A DNA stretch of 64,000 nt from assembly GCA_036557785.1 (NCBI GenBank), contig DATBGZ010000014.1:62001-126000 (forward strand). The letters are read 5' to 3'. This document shows positions 24,781 to 31,635 of the stretch, one piece after another. Both the position numbers and the translations under genes were made by a program. A model generated the notes under the pieces. The model had not been told where the DNA came from and searched no databases. It was given only the letters and a program-made list of their open reading frames with translations. Within the stretch, counting starts at the first letter, position 1, and each line of letters starts with the position of its first letter. Origin of the DNA: DATBGZ01 sp036557785 (lineage in GTDB: Bacteria > Actinomycetota > Actinomycetes > Mycobacteriales > Micromonosporaceae).

Positions 24781-27700
24781 CCATGCGCCCCGGCACGACG
24801 ATGACCTTGCGGGGCTCGCGCCCCTCCAGGGCACCGGCGACCTCGGCCAGGGCCGCGGCCCGTACGGCCTCCTCGTTCGCGTCCGCCGCGACCTCGACCC
24901 GGCCGCGGACCTTGCCGTTGACCTGGACCGGGTAGGTCACCGACTCCGCGACCAGCAGCGCCGGATCGGCCACCGGAAAGTCCACATAGGTCAGTGACGC
25001 GGCATGACCCATGCGCCGCCACAACTCCTCGGCGACGTGCGGTGCGAACGGGGCCAGCATCAGCACCAGCGGTTCGGCCAGCGCGCGCGGTGCGCCGTCG
25101 GTGCTGATCGCGGTTGCCCGGTTCGTCAGCTCGATCAGCTTCGCGATCGCGGTGTTGAAGCGCAGACCCTCCATATCGGACCGTACACCGTCGATGATGC
25201 GGTGCAGCAGCCGCTCGGTCTGCGGGTCCAGGCTCGACTCGGCGATCCGGGTCGCCCCGGTCTGCTCGTCGACGATCAGCCGCCACACCCGCTGCAGGAA
25301 GCGCTGCGAGCCGACCACAGCCCGGGTCTCCCACGGCCGCGACACGTCCAGCGGACCCATCGACATCTCGTACACGCGGAACGTGTCTGCGCCGTAGGCG
25401 GCGCACATCTCGTCGGGCGTCACCACGTTCTTCAGCGACTTGCCCATCTTGCCGTACTCGCGCCGCACCCGGACGTCGCCGTGCCAGAAGGCGCCGTCGC
25501 GCTCGACGACCTCCTCCGCCGGCAGGTAGGCGCCCCTGCTGTCGGTGTAGGCATATGCCTGGATGTAACCCTGGTTGATCAGGCGCCGGAACGGCTCGAA
25601 CGACGAGACGTGACCCAGGTCGTACAGAACCTTGTGCCAGAACCGGGAGTACAGCAGGTGCAGCACCGCGTGCTCCACGCCGCCGACGTACAGGTCCACG
25701 CCGCCACTGTCCGCGCGCGACCGGCCTGCGGCATCACGCTGCGTGGAGCGTGGGCCCATCCAGTAGCGCTCGTTCACCGGGTCCACCAGGACCTGCTCGT
25801 TCGTGGGGTCCAGATAGCGCAGCTCGTACCAGCATGAGCCGGCCCAGTTGGGCATCGTGTTGGTCTCGCGGGTGTACCTGCGCGGCCCGTCGCCCAGGTC
25901 CAGCGTCACCTCGACCCAGTCACGCGCCCGCGACAGCGGTGCCTCCGGCTCGGTGTCGGCGTCGTCAGGGTCGAACGTCCGCGGCGAGAAGTCGTCGACG
26001 TCGGGCAGTTCCAGCGGCAGCATCGACTCCAGTAGCGCGACCGGCAGCCCGGTCTCGTCGTAGACGATCGGGAACGGCTCACCCCAGTAGCGCTGGCGGC
26101 TGAACAGCCAGTCGCGCAGGCGGTAGGTCACCGCACCGGCGCCGTGCCCCTCGGCCTCCAGCCATTCGATGATCTTCTTCTTCGCGGCCGCCACCGGCAG
26201 CCCATCCAGAAGCCCCGAGTTGATCGCGGGGCCGTCGCCGACGTACGCCTTGCCGTCGAAGTCGTCCGGTGGCTGCACGGTTCGGATGATGGGCAGGTCG
26301 AAGACCTCGGCGAACTCCCAGTCCCGCTCGTCCTGGCCGGGCACTGCCATGATCGCTCCCGTGCCGTAGCCGGCCAGCACGTAGTCGGCGATGAAGATCG
26401 GGATCAGCTGGCCGTTGACCGGGTTCGTGGCGAACGCACCAGTGAAGACGCCGGTCTTCTCCCGCGCCTCGGCGGTACGCTCGGCCTCGGTCTCCCGTGA
26501 CGCGATGGCGCGGTAGGCCCGGATCGCCTCGATCGGGGTCTTGTGGCCACCGGTCCACTTCTTCTTCGTGCCCTTGGGCCAGGTCAGCGGCACCAGTTCG
26601 TCCACAATGGCGTGCTCTGGGGCCACGACCATGTAGGTGGCGCCGAACACCGTGTCCGGACGCGTGGTGAAGACGCGGATCGATGGCCCGTCCTCGACGG
26701 GGAACGTGATGTGGGCGCCGGTGGAGCGTCCGATCCAGTGCCGCTGCATCAGCTTCACGGGCTCGGGCCAGTCCAGCGCGTCCAGGTCGTCGACCAGCCG
26801 GTCGGCGTAGGCGGTGATCCGCATCATCCACTGCTTCAGGCTGCGCTTGAAGACGGGGAAGTTGCCCCGTTCACTGCGCCCCTCGGCGGTGACCTCCTCA
26901 TTGGCCAGCACGGTGCCCAGGCCCGGGCACCAGTTGACCGGCGCCTCGCTCACGTAGGCCAGGCGGTGGCTGTCCACCACCCGACGACGCTCCACAGCGG
27001 ACAGGTTTGCCCACGGTCGACCGTCCGGAGTGGAGCGACGCTTGTGCTCGAACGCGGCGACCAGCTCGCTGATCGGCCGGGCCTTACGCTGCGTGGAGTC
27101 GTACCAGGAGTTGAAGATCTGCAGGAAGATCCACTGCGTCCAGCGGTAGAACCGCGGGTCGATCGTCGCGACCGAGCGCCGGTTGTCGTAGCCCATGCCC
27201 AGCCGGCGCAGCTGCGATCGGAACCGGACGATGTTCTCCTCGGTCACCAGCCGGGGGTGCTTGCCGGTCTGGACCGCGTACTGCTCGGCCGGCAGGCCGA
27301 AGGCATCGAATCCCATCGTGTACAGGACGTGGCGCCCCGCCATGCGCTGGTATCTGCCGTAGCAGTCCGTCGCGATGTAGCCCAGCGGGTGGCCGACGTG
27401 CAGCCCGGCACCCGAGGGATACGGGAACATGTCCATCACGTACAGCTTCTCGGCCCCCGCCCTGGGGTGCTGCGGGTCGGCCAGCGGGCCGACGGGGTTC
27501 GGGGAGTTGAAGGTGCCCGCCTCGTCCCAGATGTCCTGCCACCGTGGCTCGATCTCGTTCGCCATCTCGGCGGTGTACCGGAACGGCGGAACGTCGCTCG
27601 GTACCGGCTCGACCACGGGTGCCGCGGCGACGGGTGCCGCGGCGGCTCTGGTCTTCGCTGGGCTCGCCTTCTTCGCGGGGCTCGCCTTCTTCGCAGGGCT

Positions 27701-27781
27701 CGCCTTCTTCGCGGGGGTCTTCGTGGCCTTGACCGGGGCCGGCCTGCCCGTGCCGCCCTTGCTGCCACCTGCCGTGCTCAT
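24764..27781 (-). CDS. leuS: leucyl-tRNA synthetase with basic N-terminal extension
   Basis: Charges tRNA-Leu. The catalytic core shows the HIGH variant in PYPSGAGLHVGHPLGY, the editing domain, and KMGKS in YGKMGKSLKNVVTPDEM, then the anticodon-binding domain. At 1005 residues it is longer than most bacterial LeuS. The extra 65 or so N-terminal residues are Ala/Pro/Lys rich with three PAKKAS repeats, like histone-H1-type tails, before the core starts at RYTAEMANEIEPRWQDIW. The ATG is preceded by AGGAG. Upstream lies a leader peptide and terminator that look like a leucine attenuator. Confidence 0.97.
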   Translation of the reverse strand: MSTAGGSKGGTGRPAPVKATKTPAKKASPAKKASPAKKASPAKTRAAAAPVAAAPVVEPVPSDVPPFRYTAEMANEIEPRWQDIWDEAGTFNSPNPVGPLADPQHPRAGAEKLYVMDMFPYPSGAGLHVGHPLGYIATDCYGRYQRMAGRHVLYTMGFDAFGLPAEQYAVQTGKHPRLVTEENIVRFRSQLRRLGMGYDNRRSVATIDPRFYRWTQWIFLQIFNSWYDSTQRKARPISELVAAFEHKRRSTPDGRPWANLSAVERRRVVDSHRLAYVSEAPVNWCPGLGTVLANEEVTAEGRSERGNFPVFKRSLKQWMMRITAYADRLVDDLDALDWPEPVKLMQRHWIGRSTGAHITFPVEDGPSIRVFTTRPDTVFGATYMVVAPEHAIVDELVPLTWPKGTKKKWTGGHKTPIEAIRAYRAIASRETEAERTAEAREKTGVFTGAFATNPVNGQLIPIFIADYVLAGYGTGAIMAVPGQDERDWEFAEVFDLPIIRTVQPPDDFDGKAYVGDGPAINSGLLDGLPVAAAKKKIIEWLEAEGHGAGAVTYRLRDWLFSRQRYWGEPFPIVYDETGLPVALLESMLPLELPDVDDFSPRTFDPDDADTEPEAPLSRARDWVEVTLDLGDGPRRYTRETNTMPNWAGSCWYELRYLDPTNEQVLVDPVNERYWMGPRSTQRDAAGRSRADSGGVDLYVGGVEHAVLHLLYSRFWHKVLYDLGHVSSFEPFRRLINQGYIQAYAYTDSRGAYLPAEEVVERDGAFWHGDVRVRREYGKMGKSLKNVVTPDEMCAAYGADTFRVYEMSMGPLDVSRPWETRAVVGSQRFLQRVWRLIVDEQTGATRIAESSLDPQTERLLHRIIDGVRSDMEGLRFNTAIAKLIELTNRATAISTDGAPRALAEPLVLMLAPFAPHVAEELWRRMGHAASLTYVDFPVADPALLVAESVTYPVQVNGKVRGRVEVAADANEEAVRAAALAEVAGALEGREPRKVIVVPGRMVSVVV

Positions 27782-27820
27782 CGATCGCTCCTCATGTCTA
27801 CCGGACGGGTCTGCGGGCAC

Positions 27821-27846
27821 AAAAAAGCCCCTCGCGCAGGAGGGGT
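27821..27846 (-). terminator. attenuator terminator before leuS
   Basis: On the minus strand CCCCTC (27845-27840), a six-base loop and GAGGGG (27833-27828) form a GC-rich stem, followed at once by C and six T (27826-27821). It is the only classical stem plus T-run noticed in the window. It lies between the leader peptide and leuS, where an attenuator would act. Confidence 0.75.
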
Positions 27847-27847
27847 C

Positions 27848-27881
27848 GCCGTGCTGTCGCCAATGATCGCGTCAGCACGGC
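27848..27881 (-). promoter_or_regulatory. 9-bp perfect hairpin in leuS leader
   Basis: GCCGTGCTG (27881-27873) and CAGCACGGC (27856-27848) are perfectly complementary with a 16-base loop. The 5' arm overlaps the last codons and stop of the leader peptide, and the 3' arm ends two bases before the terminator stem. It is placed to sense ribosome position, although which fold promotes read-through cannot be settled by eye. Confidence 0.7.
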
Positions 27882-27910
27882 CCGGTAAGGAGGAGTCTCG
27901 CCCCGGTCAT
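27872..27910 (-). CDS. leucine leader peptide of leuS
   Basis: A 12-codon ORF, MTGARLLLTGPC, with three consecutive Leu codons (CTC CTC CTT) at positions 6-8. Its ATG lies six bases after a TACACT -10, so it would be translated as a leaderless message. Followed by a hairpin and a T-run terminator before leuS. Ribosome stalling at the Leu codons when charged tRNA-Leu is scarce is the expected signal. The symbol is left empty because leuL usually denotes the leuA/leuABCD leader. Confidence 0.7.
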   Translation of the reverse strand: MTGARLLLTGPC

Positions 27911-27916
27911 GCCCGC

Positions 27917-27922
27917 AGTGTA
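27917..27922 (-). promoter_or_regulatory. -10 element of the leuS leader transcript
   Basis: TACACT matches TANNNT and ends six bases before the leader-peptide ATG. No convincing -35 was found. Confidence 0.55.
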
Positions 27923-27969
27923 ACGCCAGACCACTCCGGTGCGTCCACCCGGTTCCGGGCAGCGTCCGC

Positions 27970-28290
27970 TCACCGACTCCGACGGAGATGGCGCCGCATC
28001 GCATCGGCACGAGCCGCGAACTCCCGCGGCCGCAGGATCGGTGTGCCCCGCCACGGCGACATCGACGTGAGATCGGAGTCCTAGGACACCACGAGGAACG
28101 CTCCGACTTCGACGAGCAGATCGAGGATCATGTTGTCCTCGACGTCAGGACAGTCGTGAACGGTCCGCGCGGGAACCAGGGTGCCACCCCCACTGTGCTC
28201 GGCGAGCCGCCGGATCCGACCGTACGTTTCGGCATCCTCTTTGGACCATTCGGCGTGGTCATGCAGAACGCGCACGGTGTTCTCGAGCTA
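27970..28290 (-). pseudogene. decayed PIN-domain protein gene
   Basis: The minus strand encodes RVLHDHAEWSKEDAETYGRI, then TVHDCPDVEDNMILDLLVEV, then GAFLVVS, a TAG stop (28083-28081), and in the same frame DSDLTSMSPWRGTPIL and RPREFAARADAMRRHLRRSR to a TGA. The two halves together match the C-terminal half of a PIN-domain toxin-type protein (conserved acidic residues in DVEDN and DSDL). The internal stop and a second stop just upstream of the matching region, plus the missing N-terminal half, make it a pseudogene. No antitoxin partner remains nearby. Confidence 0.65.
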
Positions 28291-28331
28291 TCGCTGAACG
28301 CGTGCCAAATGCGACGAACTGCATCCACCTG

Positions 28332-28949
28332 CTACCGGTAGGCGGCGGCGGTGATGACGCCGTCGACCGCCCTGATCACCTGACGCACCGTGGTCGAGTT
28401 CCCACCGGCCAGGAGGTCCAGCTCAGCGAGCAACTGCTCCGGCGGCATCGACAGCAGCAGCGACTGGTGCAGTCGCAGCGCCGCGACCAGGCCGGCCAGA
28501 GCAGCCGTCTGCGGATCCGGCGGCTCGGCGGAGTGCACGCCGAACCGTAGCCGGGCGCGCAGACGAACAAGATCATCGGAGTTGGCCGGCTGGTACCGGA
28601 GGACCGGGAGCAGCCCGAGCCGACGCACCGTCGTGCGCACCACGACTCCGGCGGCCGCCAAGGCGGTCCCGGTGCGCTCGTAGATCCCGTCGGAGATCCA
28701 ACTCACCCACGCGCGCGGCCCGGTGGGGTCGGTGTTGGCGGCGATGGCGCCGACGGTCGCGTCCGCCTCGGGGTCGCCCGTCTGGGTCGGGTCGACGACG
28801 TCCAGGCGGCCGTCCACGACCGCGACCTGTCCGCCGAGGAGCAGATCCACGAGCATCGCGCCGGCGAGGCCCGCGCCGATCATCGGCTCGGAGACGATGA
28901 GCCGGCCATCGTCGTCGTGCGCGAGGAGGAACAGGTCGTCCCGCAGCAT
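28332..28949 (-). CDS. GPP34 (GOLPH3/VPS74-like) family protein
   Basis: The 205-residue protein has the GPP34 pattern: MLRDDLFLLAHDDDGRL, GAGLAGAMLVDLLLGGQVAV, and alternating helices to the end (SDDLVRLRARLRFGV, RQVIRAVDGVITAAA). Eukaryotic relatives bind phosphatidylinositol-4-phosphate at the Golgi. Actinobacteria carry many copies whose function is unknown. The ATG lies seven bases after a TACCTT -10 (28962-28957), suggesting leaderless translation and deciding this start over one ten codons upstream. Confidence 0.85.
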   Translation of the reverse strand: MLRDDLFLLAHDDDGRLIVSEPMIGAGLAGAMLVDLLLGGQVAVVDGRLDVVDPTQTGDPEADATVGAIAANTDPTGPRAWVSWISDGIYERTGTALAAAGVVVRTTVRRLGLLPVLRYQPANSDDLVRLRARLRFGVHSAEPPDPQTAALAGLVAALRLHQSLLLSMPPEQLLAELDLLAGGNSTTVRQVIRAVDGVITAAAYR

Positions 28950-29265
28950 GCCAGGCAAGGTAACCCGGGACGGCGACAAAGGGCCACGTGACCTCGGGGG
29001 CCGGCACGATCGGAACCGGGGCCGCGCAGCGGCGCGTCTGTTAGTTAAGGTTCAGCAAACCGCTTACCGCCAACCGACAAACAGGGGCATTCAGGATCGC
29101 TTGCCCGTCCGGCCAGCATGCTGCCGCCCGATCACCCCTACGGCATACCACCACAACCCGGTTAGCCTGTGACAGCGACCGCGTTTACGACACCTCTATG
29201 AGACGGATACGTTCCGGCACACGAAGCCCGAACGCGCGCCCGACCTGACGAGCAGGAGGAGCCCC
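28950..29265. promoter_or_regulatory. divergent intergenic region, GPP34 and moxR
   Basis: No gene. On the minus strand TACCTT (28962-28957) fits a leaderless promoter for the GPP34 gene. On the plus strand TAGCCT (29163-29168) is a possible -10 for the moxR operon, about 95 bases before its start; AGGAGGAG precedes the moxR GTG. Confidence 0.4.
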
Positions 29266-30315
29266 GTGACATTTCCAACGACGCCGGCGGAGCGGAACCA
29301 GCCGGTGCTTCCCCAGCGCGCGTGGGACGAGCCACCCATGGGCCTCGACGAGTTCGGCGCACATGCCCGGGCGATCGTCACCAACATCGAGCGGGTGATC
29401 GAGGGGAAGACAGCGATCGTCCGCCTGGCCCTCGCGGTGCTGCTCGCCGAGGGCCACCTGCTGATCGAGGACGTGCCGGGCGTCGGCAAGACCAAGCTGG
29501 CCAAGGCGCTGGCCCGGTCCATTGACTGCACGGTGCGCCGGATCCAGTTCACGCCGGATCTGCTTCCCAGCGATGTCACGGGCGTGAACGTCTACAACCA
29601 GGAGACCCGGGACTTCGAGTTCAAGCCGGGCGCGGTCTTCGCGAACCTGGTCGTGGGCGACGAGATCAACCGCGCCTCGCCCAAGACCCAGTCCGCCCTG
29701 CTGGAGTGCATGGAGGAACACCAGGTCACGATCGACGGCGTCACCCACGTGCTGCAGGTGCCGTTCATGGTGATCGCGACCCAGAACCCGATCGAGATGG
29801 AGGGGACCTACCCGTTGCCCGAGGCACAGCGGGACAGGTTCACGGCCCGGATCGCGGTCGGCTACCCGGACGGCGCGTCCGAGATCGCGATGCTCGACGT
29901 GCACTCGTCGCACGATCCGCTCGACGACCTCCAACCGGTGGCCGACGCGACCATGGTGCGCAAGATGATCCAGACGGTCCGGGGAGTCCACGTGGCCGAC
30001 GCCGTACGGCAGTACGCGGTCAGCCTCGTCACCGCCACGCGGGAGTCGCCGGACCTGCGCCTGGGCGCCTCGCCGCGCTCGACGCTGCAGTTGCTGCGCA
30101 CGGCCCGCGCGGTGTCGGCGCTCGACGGCCGCGACTACGTGCTGCCCGACGATCTGCAGGCGTTGGCGGTGCCGGTGCTCGCACACCGGCTCATCCCCAC
30201 GGCCGAGGCACAACTGTCCCGGCGGACGACCGACCTGATCGTGGCCGACCTGGTGCACCGCCTGCCGCTGCCGGTCGACCGGCAGCGCTCGACGTACGAC
30301 TCCAGGAGGCGGTGA
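29266..30315 (+). CDS. MoxR family AAA+ ATPase
   Basis: Cytoplasmic AAA+ ATPase thought to act as a chaperone in maturation of partner proteins. The 349 residues contain Walker A (EDVPGVGKTKLAKALA), Walker B (LVVGDEINRASPKTQSALLE), sensor 1 (VIATQNPIEMEGTYPLPEAQRDRF) and sensor 2 (LGASPRSTLQLLRTARA). First gene of an operon with a DUF58 protein and a transglutaminase-like membrane protein, a very common set. GTG start with AGGAGGAG upstream. Confidence 0.95.
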   Translation: MTFPTTPAERNQPVLPQRAWDEPPMGLDEFGAHARAIVTNIERVIEGKTAIVRLALAVLLAEGHLLIEDVPGVGKTKLAKALARSIDCTVRRIQFTPDLLPSDVTGVNVYNQETRDFEFKPGAVFANLVVGDEINRASPKTQSALLECMEEHQVTIDGVTHVLQVPFMVIATQNPIEMEGTYPLPEAQRDRFTARIAVGYPDGASEIAMLDVHSSHDPLDDLQPVADATMVRKMIQTVRGVHVADAVRQYAVSLVTATRESPDLRLGASPRSTLQLLRTARAVSALDGRDYVLPDDLQALAVPVLAHRLIPTAEAQLSRRTTDLIVADLVHRLPLPVDRQRSTYDSRRR

Positions 30316-31625
30316 GCGTGCGCGCGGCGCTGCGAGGACTGACCACCCGTGGTCGCTCGTTCCTCGCGGCGGCGGTCGCGGCGGGGATCTCCGCATTCGT
30401 GCTCGGGGAGCGCGACCTGCTGCGGGTCGCGATCCTGTTGGCCGCCCTGCCGCTGGCCGCCGTCGCCTACGTGGGCCTGACCCGCTACCGGCTGTCCTGC
30501 ACCCGTACGGTCGACCCGATCCGCGCGCCGGTCGGCATCCCGGCCCGCGTCATGCTGCGCCTGTCCAACCTCTCCCGCCTGCCCACGGGCACGATGCTGC
30601 TCGAGGACCGGCTGCCGTACGCCCTGGGGAGCCGTCCCCGACTGGTGCTGGAGCGACTCGGTGGACAACGGGCGAGCACGGTCGCCTACTCCGTGCGGGC
30701 GGAGGTGCGGGGCAGGTACGAGGTCGGACCGCTGATCGTACGGCTGACCGACCCGTTCGGGCTCTGCGAGCTCACCCGCTCGTTCAGCACGGTCTCGCAC
30801 CTCACGGTCGTTCCGCAGGTGATCCCCCTGCCCAACGTGCGCCTGGCGGGCGAGTACGCCGGCAGCGGCGACAGTCGCTCGCGGTCGGTGGCGGTGCACG
30901 GCGAGGACGATGTCGCGACCCGCGAGTACCGGCACGGCGACGACCTGCGACGCGTGCACTGGCGCTCGACGGCCCGGATGGGCGAGCTGATGGTCCGGCG
31001 CGAGGAGCAGCCCTGGGAGAGCCGGGCCACGATCGTGCTCGATAACCGGCGCGCGGGACACCGCGGCGAGGGCCCGACCGCGAGCTTCGAGTGGGCGGTC
31101 TCGGCCGCGGCGAGCGTGGCGATCCACCTGCGTCACAGCGGGTACCGCATCCGCCTCGTCTCCGGCGGCGGCATCGACATCGACGCGACCGAACGTGACG
31201 GCGACGGCGTGCTGCTCGACGCCCTCGCTGAGGCAGAGGTTGAGAGCACCGGCACGGTGCCGGGGCTGGTGGATCTGGTACGCAAGCGCAGCGAGGGTGG
31301 CGTCGTCGTCGCGGTGCTCGGCGGCATGACCGTGCCGGAGGCGCAGAGCGTGGCCGCCCTGCGGGCCTCGGGCACCACGTGCGCCGCCCTGCTCATCGAT
31401 CCGGGAACATGGCTCAACCTCAGTGAGGCGGCGCGGGGGCAGGCCACCGCCGCGCACGACGCCGCAGCGCTGACACTGCTGCGAGCCGGGTGGCGGGTGG
31501 TGCCGGTGACGCACGGCGCGAGGCTGAACGTGCTCTGGCCGGCCGTGGCCCTGCGCGGATCTCAGGGCTTCGCCGTTCGGGCCGCGATGGCCGAGACCGT
31601 GGCCCCGAGTCAGCTGAGCCGGTGA
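30312..31625 (+). CDS. DUF58 domain-containing membrane protein
   Basis: A 437-residue protein with two hydrophobic segments at the N-terminus (RSFLAAAVAAGISAFVLG and ILLAALPLAAVAYVGL), a beta-sandwich region, then the DUF58 signature (EYRHGDDLRRVHWRSTARMGELMVRREEQP). A von Willebrand A-like fold follows (ATIVLDNRR). Such proteins are partners of MoxR ATPases. The GTG overlaps the moxR stop as GTGA, with AGGAGG immediately upstream. The frame is open far upstream inside moxR, but that part is antisense-free shadow reading and has no family similarity. Confidence 0.9.
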   Translation: MSVRAALRGLTTRGRSFLAAAVAAGISAFVLGERDLLRVAILLAALPLAAVAYVGLTRYRLSCTRTVDPIRAPVGIPARVMLRLSNLSRLPTGTMLLEDRLPYALGSRPRLVLERLGGQRASTVAYSVRAEVRGRYEVGPLIVRLTDPFGLCELTRSFSTVSHLTVVPQVIPLPNVRLAGEYAGSGDSRSRSVAVHGEDDVATREYRHGDDLRRVHWRSTARMGELMVRREEQPWESRATIVLDNRRAGHRGEGPTASFEWAVSAAASVAIHLRHSGYRIRLVSGGGIDIDATERDGDGVLLDALAEAEVESTGTVPGLVDLVRKRSEGGVVVAVLGGMTVPEAQSVAALRASGTTCAALLIDPGTWLNLSEAARGQATAAHDAAALTLLRAGWRVVPVTHGARLNVLWPAVALRGSQGFAVRAAMAETVAPSQLSR

Positions 31626-31635
31626 GGGGGAGCCG

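Noticed and set aside
29706..30311. Longer N-terminus for the DUF58 protein inside moxR
   Set aside because: It has no similarity to DUF58 proteins and overlaps the well-conserved MoxR C-terminal half; the GTG at 30312 with AGGAGG upstream is the clear start.
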